From the NCBI GenBank assembly GCA_037189645.1, contig JBBCIY010000014.1, forward strand, positions 24,710-88,709: 64,000 nt of DNA, written 5' to 3'. The notes below the pieces were generated by a model, which was not told the origin of the DNA, did no database searches, and saw only the letters and a list, made by a program, of their open reading frames with translations. Below are positions 6,761 to 17,069 of the stretch, in pieces. The position numbers were made by a program, and so were the translations under genes. The number at the start of each line of letters is the position of its first letter. Position 1 is the first letter of the stretch. Source of the stretch: Taishania sp037189645. Lineage in GTDB: Bacteria > Bacteroidota > Bacteroidia > Flavobacteriales_D > Crocinitomicaceae.

Positions 6761-9637
6761 TTACCTCATCAGGTTGATGTGCCCTACAAACATCTTTCGC
6801 TCATCGGACATCATCGTCTTCACTTCGATCTTCCATGTATAGGTTCCATCCTGGCAGATTTTTCCTCCCGAGCCATACGTACCGTCCCAACCTGTATCCG
6901 GATTGTGCGATTCAAAGATCAGCTCTCCCCAGCGGTTGAAGACTTGCAGGTGGTAATCAAACAGATCGTAACCGGAAGTGAAAACCGGACGGAAAACCTG
7001 GTTGAATTCATCGCCATCAGGAGTAAAGGTATTTGGAACATAAAATATCAGTTCTTCCTGTATCACCACTACCAGCGTTGTTGTGTCTATACATCCTTCT
7101 TGCGAAGTTGCGATCAGCGTTACCAGGTAAGAATGCGGGTCCTCGCTGTATGTATAAACAGGACTCACTTCGCTGGATGTCCCTGTTCCGTCACCGAAAT
7201 CCCAGGCATAGGAGTTTGCACCCGACGAGCCGTTGATGAATGTTATCTGACTGTCAAACTGTGTTCCAACCTGCGGATTTGTACTGAAATATGCTACCGG
7301 ACGGGGATAGACCGTAACTGTTGCCTGGGCCGTAGCTGTACAACCCGTTGTATTGTCTCTTCCCATTACCGTATATACGTGAGTTCCGTCTATTACCGCT
7401 TCTACGAATGCACCGGTTGTACTGTTCAGCCCATTTGAAGGGGACCATGTATAAAAATCAGCCCCGGAAGCCGACAGGAATGCAGTCTCTCCCGCACAGA
7501 CAGCATCTCCGGAAGCAGTCACCACAGGTTGGTCATATATCTGAATATCAACCGTAGCATCCGAACTACACAAGGTATTTCCCGGAGGTATGTAAGTAAT
7601 GGTATAGCTTCCTGCAGGTGTAGCGGCCAGGTTGATCGCCCCGGTCGTGGGGTTAATCACCAATCCCGGTGAACCGGAGAAAGTTCCTCCTGTGCTGCCT
7701 GTCACTACGGGCACAGGGTTGGTTTCATTTTTACAGTACGCATTTTCAGGGTATGAAATTGTAGCCGAGCTTTCTCCTTCAAATATTCCTGTGAAAGATA
7801 CCGGGCATCCGAATTCATCCTGGATCAGGATGGAGTAATTATCTCCGTGCTGCAACCCTGAAATAACGATCGTTCCGCCATTCGGGATGTTATTGGTTGT
7901 GATTACTGCGTTGGAAGGTGATATCACCGAAGCTGTAAAATCAGTACCATTGATCTCGGGAGAACCTCCCTGAACCGTAATGGAAAGTGTCCCTGCCAGG
8001 CAGTCCGCCACCTCTGTTCCGGTGATCTCTGTCAGGTACTGAACAGGGAATGGCGTCCCCAGCTCATAACAAGGCATCTGATCCTGGTTGGTATACGAAT
8101 AAGTCCCTGTTGTCAGGTTGTACATTGTGAGCGGGGCGAAGTAAACAATATTGTTTGTGAATGCTCCGGGAACCTGGTTGATCCAGTACAAGTCATTATT
8201 GTCATAAAATTCATGGATATAGGCTACACCGATAAAGCACGGGTCATCCTGGATGTTGTCTACCGGGTGCGGAACGGTCGCCACTGTCGGCGGGCAGGAA
8301 TAGACCGCCCATGCAATTCCCGGCTCGTAACCGGCCGGCAGCGGAGGATTCATTGCCGGAGAAGCCGGCGTATAATCTCCATTAGGCGTGATGGTTATTT
8401 CATCACCATAGCACAATACATAAGTGGAATTACTGGCTCCCTGGGTTGTAGTCGTAAATGTCCCTACATCCACCACACAATCACATGGTGGTGTATTCTG
8501 ATAGTCGACCGAATTTACACATCCCTGGTCGGCTGTAAAATAGGCTGAGACACCACACATCTGACCGTCTGCAGACACATTCGATATCTGGTAAATAAGC
8601 GGGCTGACAAATGGCGGGGTATATGCCACCGAATTGCCGTTACAATCCTCGATGATCAGCTGCCCTGTTGCCGGCGCATTTTCAAACTCCACAAACCCTG
8701 TCAGCTGGAAAACGCTTCCGAGCTCACAGCCTCCGACATTCGCTTCAATGTATGAGATCATGCAGGATGTAGAAGTCTGGCATACCGGAGCGGTATAGTT
8801 CAGAATCTGCGAACATCCCGAATAATCTGAAAAGTACACCTCTACCGAACATGGCGCACCATCCGGGTTCAGCCCTGTGATGGTATAAGGAAACGAACCG
8901 GAGTTAAAAGGAGCGGAAGCTACAATCACCTGTATTCCATTACAGGATTCTACAATTAACTGTCCTGTTGCGGGCGGGTTTGAAACAACTACCGTTCCGG
9001 ATACCACGTACTGGGATGTAGCCGGAGCACAAGGTGAGACCGTAGCCGTAAAGTCATCAATTGAACAGATATCAGGCTCTACAATGCTACAATCCGTTGA
9101 TCCTGTACCGCTGGTTTGGGTGAATGTTATTTCCCCGTTCGTATCTTCATAATTCGTCAGCAGAACAATGTAGATCTCCCCTGCGACAGCCGCAGGAGGC
9201 GTGCTCTGGCCTGAACCATATCCTCCCTGGGTTCCTATACCGATCGTTTCACTTGCATTCGAAGAAAAGCTGCATTGTATAGGAGCGACACTTCCCGACA
9301 TGATCGCAGCACAACCGGATGCTACGCTGGAAAAAGGCCCCCACAAGGCAAAGTCAACATCAGTCGGACCAGGAGGAAAAAAAGGAAAAATAGACTCTCC
9401 TATCTGTGAAACCTCCAACTGGATCGTACCACTTGTTCCAATCTCCATGTAGTACCAGATCGGGTTGGGCTGATCCCCAAGACAACCATAGTTCGGCCCG
9501 GAAGGCGCTGTTGTCCCTGTCGCGTTCGGAAACGTATAGCTTTGGGCACAGAAAGGATTGGCTGTTTCACAGGTATTTTGCTGGCTAAATGATAATCCTG
9601 CCACCAGCAGGAATAAGATGAATACATTCGTTTTCAT
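6761..9637 (-). CDS. Large secreted T9SS type B protein with PKD domain
   Basis: A 958-residue exported protein that probably ends up on or outside the outer membrane. It starts with a signal peptide (MKTNVFILFLLVAGLSFSQ). Residues about 190-390 contain Cys-rich beta-sandwich repeats with a recurring ATGQLIxESCNG pattern. A PKD-type domain (ITFINGSSGANSYAWDFGDG) lies near residue 815. The last 90 residues (FYVPNTFTPDGDEFNQVFRP to FNRWGELIFES and GTYTWKIEV) are the gliding-motility-type CTD used as a type B sorting signal by T9SS. No enzyme motif was found; an adhesin or structural surface protein is the inferred role. It starts 10 bases after a small secreted gene, probably in the same operon. 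Confidence 0.85.
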   Translation of the reverse strand: MKTNVFILFLLVAGLSFSQQNTCETANPFCAQSYTFPNATGTTAPSGPNYGCLGDQPNPIWYYMEIGTSGTIQLEVSQIGESIFPFFPPGPTDVDFALWGPFSSVASGCAAIMSGSVAPIQCSFSSNASETIGIGTQGGYGSGQSTPPAAVAGEIYIVLLTNYEDTNGEITFTQTSGTGSTDCSIVEPDICSIDDFTATVSPCAPATSQYVVSGTVVVSNPPATGQLIVESCNGIQVIVASAPFNSGSFPYTITGLNPDGAPCSVEVYFSDYSGCSQILNYTAPVCQTSTSCMISYIEANVGGCELGSVFQLTGFVEFENAPATGQLIIEDCNGNSVAYTPPFVSPLIYQISNVSADGQMCGVSAYFTADQGCVNSVDYQNTPPCDCVVDVGTFTTTTQGASNSTYVLCYGDEITITPNGDYTPASPAMNPPLPAGYEPGIAWAVYSCPPTVATVPHPVDNIQDDPCFIGVAYIHEFYDNNDLYWINQVPGAFTNNIVYFAPLTMYNLTTGTYSYTNQDQMPCYELGTPFPVQYLTEITGTEVADCLAGTLSITVQGGSPEINGTDFTASVISPSNAVITTNNIPNGGTIVISGLQHGDNYSILIQDEFGCPVSFTGIFEGESSATISYPENAYCKNETNPVPVVTGSTGGTFSGSPGLVINPTTGAINLAATPAGSYTITYIPPGNTLCSSDATVDIQIYDQPVVTASGDAVCAGETAFLSASGADFYTWSPSNGLNSTTGAFVEAVIDGTHVYTVMGRDNTTGCTATAQATVTVYPRPVAYFSTNPQVGTQFDSQITFINGSSGANSYAWDFGDGTGTSSEVSPVYTYSEDPHSYLVTLIATSQEGCIDTTTLVVVIQEELIFYVPNTFTPDGDEFNQVFRPVFTSGYDLFDYHLQVFNRWGELIFESHNPDTGWDGTYGSGGKICQDGTYTWKIEVKTMMSDERKMFVGHINLMR

Positions 9638-9647
9638 AGCTTCTTTT

Positions 9648-10076
9648 TCAGTCTGGTGATCCTATTTTTATCAGTACTTCTTTTCGCTCTTCGGATAATC
9701 GTTCTTTTGATTGCCGGGCTCTTTCATACCAACCGTTTTCGGTTGCCCGGGCATCTTCTTCCGGAATTGAACGCAGGTAATTTTCCTTTGTTTCCAACGC
9801 TTTCAGCATCGTATCGATATAGGCTAGCCTTTCCTGGTAATATGCTTTGTCATGCTTTCTCTGCACACCTGTCCGGTCTACAGAATATGTCTGCCCGGTC
9901 GTTACACTGCTGTTTACATTTACATATTTTGTACCTGGATCTGCCTGGGGAACAGATTTTTCAGCCCCGGCATTTATGAGCGTTACCTTCTTTTCAGTTT
10001 CATTTTTCAGTTCCTGTGAGTATGCATTCTGTACAATGGAGCATACAAACAGTGCAAGAGCAACAGTTTTCATCAT
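9648..10076 (-). CDS. Small secreted hypothetical protein
   Basis: About 142 residues with a clear signal peptide (MMKTVALALFVCSIVQNAYSQ). The mature part is highly charged and largely helical (AYYQERLAYIDTMLKALETK and RARQSKERLSEERKEVL), suggesting a coiled coil. I do not recognise a family. Two ATG codons (10076 and 10073) are possible starts; a TTG at 10079 is less likely. It precedes the 958-residue T9SS protein by only 10 bases, so the two are probably co-transcribed and this protein may serve as a periplasmic partner (inference). Confidence 0.65.
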   Translation of the reverse strand: MMKTVALALFVCSIVQNAYSQELKNETEKKVTLINAGAEKSVPQADPGTKYVNVNSSVTTGQTYSVDRTGVQRKHDKAYYQERLAYIDTMLKALETKENYLRSIPEEDARATENGWYERARQSKERLSEERKEVLIKIGSPD

Positions 10077-10114
10077 CAATTCCGAGTTATTTTTTAGGTG
10101 TAGCTAACTATGTT

Positions 10115-10137
10115 GTTTTACTTTTCAGAAGTAAAAC
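10115..10137. promoter_or_regulatory. AT-rich inverted repeat between lpxH and the small secreted gene
   Basis: GTTTTACTT and AAGTAAAAC form a perfect 9-bp inverted repeat with a 5-base loop. There is no U-tract on either side and the stem is AT-rich, so it is a weak terminator candidate; an operator is possible. Function cannot be told from sequence. Confidence 0.35.
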
Positions 10138-10174
10138 GTCAACTATTTCGATAAGGTTGCTTGAATCCGGAAAA

Positions 10175-10939
10175 TTATTTCTCCCATTCTTTCAGCTCGC
10201 ATTTATCCCCGTCAAATACCAGGTAGGTATTGTAGTTGATCCATTCCCCGATGTTAAAATAAGTAGCATTCTCCCCGACTTTCAACTGCAAAGGTAAATG
10301 GCGGTGGCCAAAGACAAAATAATCAATGTGCTCCTTTTTCAGGTATTCTTTTGCGTAAACAGCCAGCCACTCATTCTCTTCTCCTAAAAAGACCTCATCG
10401 GAAGTACCTGTTGACGAACGGCTTTTCCTGGATGACAGATCTGCCAGCCAGATCCCGAAATTGGGATGTAAGCGGGCAAACAGCCACTGGCATACCGGAG
10501 AAGCGAACACCTTTTTCAGGAATTTATACCCCTTGTCACCGGGTCCTAAGCCATCCCCGTGACCAATGTAGAACTTTTTGCCGTTCCATTCCCTGATGAC
10601 CGGTTCGCGGTACAATTTAACTCCAAGCTCTTTCGGAAGGTAATCAAAGATCCACATATCGTGGTTTCCGGTAAAGACATGAACCGGGATGCCGCTGTCC
10701 GTTATTTCTGCGATCTTTCCCTGCAGACGGACAAATCCTTTCGGAATGGCGCGTTTGTATTCGAACCAGAAATCAAACAGGTCGCCGACAAGAAAAATCT
10801 CGGAAGCGTCGTTCTTAATTTCATCCAGCCAGCGCACAATACGCTTTTCACGAATCAGGCTTGACTCATAGTCAGGCGCTCCCAAATGGAAATCGGAAGC
10901 GAAATAGATTTTTGTGGGACGTTGTTCCGGGCCGGACAT
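10175..10939 (-). CDS. lpxH: UDP-2,3-diacylglucosamine diphosphatase (LpxH family)
   Basis: Calcineurin-like metallophosphoesterase that hydrolyses UDP-2,3-diacylglucosamine to lipid X and UMP in lipid A synthesis at the inner membrane. All metal-binding motifs are visible in order: ASDFHLG (Asp16, His18), VGDLFDFWFEY, FTGNHDMWIFDYL, YIGHGDGLGPGDKGYK and FGHRHLP. Length (254) fits the family. Bacteroidetes commonly use this LpxH-like form. It is not clustered with other lipid A genes, though lpxK lies about 9 kb away on the same strand. A paralogous phosphoesterase specificity cannot be excluded without alignment. Confidence 0.88.
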   Translation of the reverse strand: MSGPEQRPTKIYFASDFHLGAPDYESSLIREKRIVRWLDEIKNDASEIFLVGDLFDFWFEYKRAIPKGFVRLQGKIAEITDSGIPVHVFTGNHDMWIFDYLPKELGVKLYREPVIREWNGKKFYIGHGDGLGPGDKGYKFLKKVFASPVCQWLFARLHPNFGIWLADLSSRKSRSSTGTSDEVFLGEENEWLAVYAKEYLKKEHIDYFVFGHRHLPLQLKVGENATYFNIGEWINYNTYLVFDGDKCELKEWEK

Positions 10940-10960
10940 TTCAACAAAAACGGTAACGAC

Positions 10961-12076
10961 TTATTGTAACAGCTTTGAAACAGCTTCTTCCAGCGCAGCA
11001 CCTCTTAAATTCGTGGAAACAATGTTCCCCTGCTGGTCGATTAAAACCGTAAACGGGATACTTCTCACCTGGTAGATACGGCCTACCGCGCTGTTCCACT
11101 TCTTCAGGTCACTGACATGGTTGGGCCAGATCAACCCATCCTGTTCGATCGCCTGCTTCCAGCGGTCCAGGTTGTCGTCGAGGGAAACATTCATTACCGT
11201 AAATCCTTTCTCTTTATACTTATTGTAAACCGCTACAACATTCGGGTTTTCCTTGCGGCAAGGGCCACACCAGGATGCCCAGAAATCCAGCAGCACAACT
11301 TTTCCTTTCAGGTCAGACAGCTTCATGGTCGTTTTCCTGTCCACCATCAATTCTTCAAAATCAGGAGCTGCTTTCCCAGGTGCGAATATATTTTCGGCAT
11401 CTTTCTTTGCTCTTATCTGCTTGTAGGCATTTACCAGCTCTTTTACCTTTACGCTCTGTCCGAAACTTTTATTCAACGCGTTGACAACAGCTTCAAACGT
11501 ATCAAAGTCCGCATTCGGATCGATCACACTCAGAACTGCAATCAATGCCGGTGAGTTCTGGTTCTCACTGTAGAATGTCTGAAATACGGTCTGGAATTCC
11601 CTGAGATGTGCCTGCATTTCCGTGTTCACTTCTTCCGTCGTTTCCGGATTGGCCTGCATTTTCTGAATGGCTTCGTTTCTCAGCTTGTTCCAGTCATCTG
11701 CCGCGTACGTAAAATTGTGAAACGCAGCACTTTCATCGGAATTGACAAAGTTCGTAAACTTCCCCAGCTGCTTCGCGTCTGCATATACCTTTATATCTGC
11801 ATTCTCGCGTAATATCAAATGGACATTCCCTTCGCCTATCTGCAGAAAATAATAATCGCTCTGGGGGATTTTAGCAGCGATCTCAAATTTTCCTTCCTTA
11901 TCGAACTTAACAGTAGCAATATCCGTAACCTTGTTGTTCTCTCCCAACCGGGACAATTTCACTTCCTTCGAAGCTGTATTAAAAATGCTTCCGCTGATTT
12001 TTACCGGAACGGGAGTCTGTGCCAGTCCAATTGTTGCGACCAATAACCCCGTAACGGCACTGATAACTAATTTCAT
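10961..12076 (-). CDS. TlpA-type periplasmic thioredoxin with DUF4369-like N-terminus
   Basis: Exported disulfide oxidoreductase-like protein of 371 residues. A signal peptide (MKLVISAVTGLLVATIGLAQ) is followed by a beta-rich DUF4369-like region (about 25-130), a helical linker, and an AhpC/TSA-TlpA domain from about residue 240. The active-site CxxC is in FWASWCGPCRKENPNVV, and the cis-proline region reads VRSIPFTVLID. Such proteins keep periplasmic or surface-exposed thiols reduced in Bacteroidetes; the partner is unknown. It follows a paralogous gene by six bases, so the two form a tandem pair. Confidence 0.85.
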   Translation of the reverse strand: MKLVISAVTGLLVATIGLAQTPVPVKISGSIFNTASKEVKLSRLGENNKVTDIATVKFDKEGKFEIAAKIPQSDYYFLQIGEGNVHLILRENADIKVYADAKQLGKFTNFVNSDESAAFHNFTYAADDWNKLRNEAIQKMQANPETTEEVNTEMQAHLREFQTVFQTFYSENQNSPALIAVLSVIDPNADFDTFEAVVNALNKSFGQSVKVKELVNAYKQIRAKKDAENIFAPGKAAPDFEELMVDRKTTMKLSDLKGKVVLLDFWASWCGPCRKENPNVVAVYNKYKEKGFTVMNVSLDDNLDRWKQAIEQDGLIWPNHVSDLKKWNSAVGRIYQVRSIPFTVLIDQQGNIVSTNLRGAALEEAVSKLLQ

Positions 12077-12082
12077 CGTTTC

Positions 12083-13276
12083 TTATTTTAAAATTTCTGC
12101 GACTTTCTTCTCCAAAGCCTCACCTCTCAATCCTTCTGCAATAATATTGCCATCTTTTCCAACCAGGACGGTATGAGGAATCCCTTGGATCTTGTACATT
12201 TTAACAAGGTGTGATTTCCACCCCAACAGGTCCGATACATGGTTCGGCCACACCAATCCATCCTGTTCGATCGCGCTGACCCAGCTGGCTCTGTCCGTGT
12301 CCAGCGACACTGAATAAATCGTAAACCCTTTGTCCTTGTATTTGTTGTACAATTTCACGACATTCGGATTTTCCTTTCTGCAAGGTCCGCACCAGCTTGC
12401 CCAGAAATCGATCAGCACCAGCTTGCCTTTCAGTGAAGACAACCTGATCTCCTTATCTTCCGGGGATTCCAGAACAATTTCCGGCGCCGGCTTTTTACCG
12501 GATTTCATCAATGTGTACTCATTCATACCGGATTCAATCTGGGCCACCTGTTCTGTCAGTGTCTGCGTGATGGGTGAACCTGAATACTCTTTCTGATAGC
12601 TGTCAGCCATTTTTTTCAATACTTCCAGGTTTTCAGCCGGATAATCTACAAATCCGGTCACTGTCGGCATCAGGCTGTTTGACAAAACAATATTGAACGG
12701 GCTGGAAGGATTTTTTCCGATCTGCTCACGTGCATATTCATCCAGCGGTTGCTTCAGCTCGATATAGCGCTGGATCAGTTTTTCCTGGGTCTCTGTTTCC
12801 TGAAGAGCAGCCAGCTCGCTTTGCTTTTTACTGAAATCGGATACCAGGCGCATGTATTCGTTGTACTGCTTTCCCCAGTCCACTCCCGTGATCTTTGCTC
12901 CCATCACGAAATCGTTCACGTCTCCTTCGATGCGGATCTTATCTCCTTCTTTTGCCGTCAGCAGAATGGCATTGTCCGGTGCTGAACCAATGCGCAACTG
13001 GTAAATTCCCAATCCAGGAATATTGGTCTGCATTTTAAATGTTTCACCTGCAATTGCAGCATCCGCCACCGAAATCACTCCGCTCTGGGACACGGCCTCC
13101 AGGTATACCCGTTGTCCATTCGCTCCTGTAATATTCCCTGAAATGAATAAATTATCTTCTTTTTTGTTATCCTCCACATTGTTCTCTTTGGAATTACAAG
13201 CTGTAACAACGCTTATAAGAAAAAGGGCCAACATAAAACTAACCTTACGCACAAAAAATCCCTGATTTGAAATCAT
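12083..13276 (-). CDS. TlpA-type thioredoxin, probable lipoprotein
   Basis: Paralogue of the downstream TlpA protein, sharing the identical active-site stretch WASWCGPCRKENPNVV and the QDGLxWPNHVSDL segment. I start at the ATG at 13276, giving 397 residues beginning MISNQGFFVRKVSFMLALFLISVVTACNS. The hydrophobic helix ending in TAC suggests a lipoprotein signal with Cys acylation, so this copy is membrane-anchored while its neighbour is probably soluble. A DUF4369-like domain precedes the thioredoxin domain. The upstream ATG at 13312 would put 12 polar residues before the signal peptide and is unlikely. Confidence 0.83.
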   Translation of the reverse strand: MISNQGFFVRKVSFMLALFLISVVTACNSKENNVEDNKKEDNLFISGNITGANGQRVYLEAVSQSGVISVADAAIAGETFKMQTNIPGLGIYQLRIGSAPDNAILLTAKEGDKIRIEGDVNDFVMGAKITGVDWGKQYNEYMRLVSDFSKKQSELAALQETETQEKLIQRYIELKQPLDEYAREQIGKNPSSPFNIVLSNSLMPTVTGFVDYPAENLEVLKKMADSYQKEYSGSPITQTLTEQVAQIESGMNEYTLMKSGKKPAPEIVLESPEDKEIRLSSLKGKLVLIDFWASWCGPCRKENPNVVKLYNKYKDKGFTIYSVSLDTDRASWVSAIEQDGLVWPNHVSDLLGWKSHLVKMYKIQGIPHTVLVGKDGNIIAEGLRGEALEKKVAEILK

Positions 13277-13388
13277 AGTGTATAAATGATTAAACTTTTC
13301 TTTATTTTTCAAAGATATACAAAAACTTTCATCCGAAAGGGGTTGAATTCACATTTATACTTGTATTCCTATGGCTGATCACCCGGCG

Positions 13389-16300
13389 TTATTTCAAAAG
13401 ATTGACGTGCCCGGTAAAGGCTTTTCTCTCATCGGATTTGAGTGTTTTCACTTCTATCTTCCAGGTATATGTTCCCATTCCGCACATTTCGCCGCCATAC
13501 ATCCCGTTCCAGCCAACTGTAGCGTCGTGTGACTCAAAAACCAATTCTCCCCAGCGGTTGAAGATCAGCAAAGAATAATCATACGGATCAAAACCGGTTG
13601 TAAATACAGGCTGAAAGGTCTGGTTGAACTGGTCTCCATCCGGTGTAAATGTGTTCGGGATATAGAAAATCAATTCTTCGTCTACGCGAATGATCCGTGA
13701 TACGGTGTCCTCACATCCTAAATTGCTTCTTGCTATTAAGGTCACCAGGTACGCTCCGCCTTCATCAATGGGATAAGTATGGAAAGGCGATACTTCGGCA
13801 GAAGCCGGACTATCATCTCCAAAATCCCAACTATAGGATACGGCTCCTGTCGATGTATTCGAGAACTGTACGTCAGGCTGATAGGAAACTACCGTTCCGG
13901 GAGCGTAGTTAAACGCTGCCTCAGGATAGGCATCGATCAGCACCAGCGAGTCCTGGTACAGCAGAGATACGCAGCCATTCGAGCTTTCTACCTGCAATGA
14001 AGCACCAAATACACCTGCATTGTTAAATTGCTGTGTAACGACGCCACAATCAGTTACAGTCGATCCGTTGTCGAAAGTCCAGATACAATTCTGCACATTT
14101 GATGTCGTATTGACGAATGTACCTGTAACAGGTGCACAATAGGCATCCTGCGTAGCAGAAAAGCTCACAACAGGATATTGCTGAATATTAACCGTAACCG
14201 AATCAGTGTTTTCGCACCCATTGCTATCTGTACCTGTAACAGTATAAACAGTTGTTCCGACCGGGGAAATGAATGCAACTCCATTCACCACACTATTCGT
14301 CCAGGCATATCCTCCTCCTGTGCCGGCTCCTGTCGCCGTAAGTACTATGAGGTCATCTTCACAGCCAAAAATATCTTCCCCGGCTTCAATGACCGGTAAT
14401 GCATGTACAGTTACTGTCACATTGTCGGTGGAGATACATCCGTTGACATCTACAGAAGTAACGGTGTATTGGCTTGTCTGCGCAGGCTGGAACGAAACAC
14501 CGTCAGTGATTCCTCCTGTCCAAGTATAGACAGAACCGACATTGGACGGAGCAGCAGCCAGCGTAACGGCATCGCCGATACAAATTTCCAGGTCGTTACC
14601 TGCATCCACAATCACGGGAGCATTCACCGTCACAACAACCGTATCTGTGTTCACACAACCGTTCGCGTCTGTTCCTGTAGCGATGTATGTAGTTGTCGTT
14701 GCGGGTACAAACGGAACTCCGTCTGAGATCGGGTGGCTCCAGGAAATAGAAGGTGCCCCGGACGCTGTCAGCACAACAGAAGAATCCTGGCATACTTCCT
14801 GGTCAATACCGGCATTGATTACCGGAAGAGGGTTCACAACCAGTGTTATGTTCGAGGTGCTGTCACAACCATTCGCGCCTGTCAATGTAGCAGAATATAC
14901 GCCGGAAGCAGTCCGTACAATGCCGTGGATCACGACACTGTCATCGGCACAGATCGCAATCGATGAATCAATGACGATCACTTCTTTTTCCGTTACCGTA
15001 AACGCTGCCGAGGTCTTGGAACACCCGTTTCCATCTGTGACAGTGACAGTTACCGGGCTATCAGCTTCGGTCACCTGTATACTGGCTGTGGTCTGTCCAT
15101 TCGACCATAGATAAGCGGAATACGGCTGGGTGGTCTGAACAGTAGCTGTTGCTCCTGCACAATATTCGGTATCTCCTGAAATAACCGGATCCGGCTTCGG
15201 ATTGGCTGTTACGGCAATGGTTCCCGTACTTTCGCACCCATCGGCATTTGTTCCTACTACTGTGTAGGCTTCATCTGCTCCCGGAAATGCACTAACGCTA
15301 CTTCCCGACGGAGCATCCAACGATGCAGATGGTGACCACACATACGTAGCGGCACCGCTGACAGTTAATGTTACCGAGTCTCCTATACACACGGAAGCTG
15401 CAGGTGGTACAAAAGCCAGGACAGGTAAAGCAGACACGGTTACCGTCAGGTCTTCCGGGTCCCCTGCACATCCGTCATTGGTCGGAGTAACGGTGTAGGT
15501 TACCGATCCGTTTGCATTTCCGGTAGTGGTCAATACCTGAATGATATCGTTCCCGTTTCCATTGGCTGCACCGGAAACACCTGTCGCATTAGCGTTCCAG
15601 GCAAAGGTCGTCCCGGTAAGGTCTGCAGTCAGCTGAAAACCGGTAGCCTCTCCCGAGCAGATGAGCGTGTCTGAAGGAGCCATCGAAGGAACAGGCTTCG
15701 CGATCACCTCCATCGTATCCTTTCCGCTGCAATTGTAGCGGTCCACAACGGTGACAATGTACGTTCCGTCTACCGAAGGCACTGTCTGTGTCTGTGTAGT
15801 TGCTCCGTTACTCCATGAAAACGTATACGGGTTTGATCCCAGGATCGGATCACTGGCAGTGATCACTGCCGGTTCATTTTCACAAATCACAATATCTTCT
15901 GTGGTTACTACCGGGCATAAATTCACCTCAATGATCGATTTCGCATTTGCCGTATTACAATTCAGATCGTTCCACATTCCATCGGGATAAATCTGGGTAC
16001 ATCCTTCATCTCCGTTCGTATTGTTCGGCTCTCCCGGCGCCCAGTTCGTATAGGTCACAGGAGCCTGGTCATACCAGACAAAGTTTCCTTCTTCCTGCTC
16101 GTCGTTGAAACCGATCCAGATCACTCCTGACTGGCCGATGCGATTCAGCTCATTCATGATGCAGTCATTTTCCGCCGCGTCCTGCACCGAGATCAGATTC
16201 GCTCCGTAGATCTGGGCAAAAGCCTGGGCTGCGCTTCCCGAATTCGGGTTAGGATTCAGGAAATACATACTGCAATCGCTATAACACAACGGAAGTTCCA

Positions 16301-17069
16301 GACAACCTGCATTTAAAAAAGTCGTGCGGATCAGGTCGATGTCACACGTATTGGCATTGGGGTCATTACACCCGACCGCATTTGTCCCGAATTCACACGG
16401 GCACAGATCATCCAGATCACTTACCCCGTCTCCGTCCGAGTCCATATTCGCGCTGTTGTTGGCATTGGCAACCAGGAGCAAACCATAAGGATTGGAAGTT
16501 CCTCCCGGGGTATTTTCAATTAAAATATCAATGTAGTTCACTCCAACCTGCCAAGGTCCGTCAAGGTAAATGCTCAGCTGTGCACCCGGTCCGAAACCTC
16601 CACCGAAGATCCCCTGGCTGTTACCGTTGATAAAGACATCGTGAATGATATTATCCACATACCCATCCAGGCTGAGGATGTAGTTTCCCTGGACTGTTAC
16701 ACTGTTCCCGTTACAGTCCGGCGGAAGGTTCAGGGGCAGTCTGAAATAGCGGAACCCGGCGACAGTATTCGCCGCACAATTCGCTTCCGTACCCGTGATC
16801 CAGTTTCCGTTGTTCATCGGTGCCGGCAATGAAGCAGGGTCCACCCAGGAACCGGGAGCACAATTGTTATTGATCAGTGTCGGACCGTAGGTTTCTCCCA
16901 TCGGGTTCCCCGGCATTGTCGCCGACCAGGGGGAACATTGCCAGATAGGATCCTGGTCCCCGGGATTCCCTTGTCCTGTAGATAATGTTGCGGGGTTGGG
17001 AAACTGCGCATTTGCGACTCCAATGATGAAGCTAAAAATGATGGTGAAAAAAGTAGTATTCCAATTCAT
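13389..17069 (-). CDS. Giant T9SS type B protein with C-type lectin domain and Ig/PKD repeats
   Basis: An exported protein of 1226 residues starting at the ATG at 17069, which places the signal peptide MNWNTTFFTIIFSFIIGVANA at the N-terminus; the ATG at 17138 would add 23 polar residues in front. A sugar-binding-like beta-sandwich is followed by a calcium-site-like DSDGDGVSDLDDLC motif. Next comes a C-type lectin-like domain (near residues 260-390: WIGFNDEQEEGNFVW, WAPGEPNN, MWNDLNC). Then follow six or more repeated Ig-like modules with VxxCxGDSVTLTASG patterns, a PKD domain (SYSWDFGDDSPAS), and a type B sorting CTD (FYIPNTFTPDGDQFNQTFQP). The EPN motif and WND are those of mannose-type calcium-dependent lectins, which suggests glycan binding. 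Cell-surface adhesin is the likely role. Confidence 0.86.
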   Translation of the reverse strand: MNWNTTFFTIIFSFIIGVANAQFPNPATLSTGQGNPGDQDPIWQCSPWSATMPGNPMGETYGPTLINNNCAPGSWVDPASLPAPMNNGNWITGTEANCAANTVAGFRYFRLPLNLPPDCNGNSVTVQGNYILSLDGYVDNIIHDVFINGNSQGIFGGGFGPGAQLSIYLDGPWQVGVNYIDILIENTPGGTSNPYGLLLVANANNSANMDSDGDGVSDLDDLCPCEFGTNAVGCNDPNANTCDIDLIRTTFLNAGCLELPLCYSDCSMYFLNPNPNSGSAAQAFAQIYGANLISVQDAAENDCIMNELNRIGQSGVIWIGFNDEQEEGNFVWYDQAPVTYTNWAPGEPNNTNGDEGCTQIYPDGMWNDLNCNTANAKSIIEVNLCPVVTTEDIVICENEPAVITASDPILGSNPYTFSWSNGATTQTQTVPSVDGTYIVTVVDRYNCSGKDTMEVIAKPVPSMAPSDTLICSGEATGFQLTADLTGTTFAWNANATGVSGAANGNGNDIIQVLTTTGNANGSVTYTVTPTNDGCAGDPEDLTVTVSALPVLAFVPPAASVCIGDSVTLTVSGAATYVWSPSASLDAPSGSSVSAFPGADEAYTVVGTNADGCESTGTIAVTANPKPDPVISGDTEYCAGATATVQTTQPYSAYLWSNGQTTASIQVTEADSPVTVTVTDGNGCSKTSAAFTVTEKEVIVIDSSIAICADDSVVIHGIVRTASGVYSATLTGANGCDSTSNITLVVNPLPVINAGIDQEVCQDSSVVLTASGAPSISWSHPISDGVPFVPATTTTYIATGTDANGCVNTDTVVVTVNAPVIVDAGNDLEICIGDAVTLAAAPSNVGSVYTWTGGITDGVSFQPAQTSQYTVTSVDVNGCISTDNVTVTVHALPVIEAGEDIFGCEDDLIVLTATGAGTGGGYAWTNSVVNGVAFISPVGTTVYTVTGTDSNGCENTDSVTVNIQQYPVVSFSATQDAYCAPVTGTFVNTTSNVQNCIWTFDNGSTVTDCGVVTQQFNNAGVFGASLQVESSNGCVSLLYQDSLVLIDAYPEAAFNYAPGTVVSYQPDVQFSNTSTGAVSYSWDFGDDSPASAEVSPFHTYPIDEGGAYLVTLIARSNLGCEDTVSRIIRVDEELIFYIPNTFTPDGDQFNQTFQPVFTTGFDPYDYSLLIFNRWGELVFESHDATVGWNGMYGGEMCGMGTYTWKIEVKTLKSDERKAFTGHVNLLK

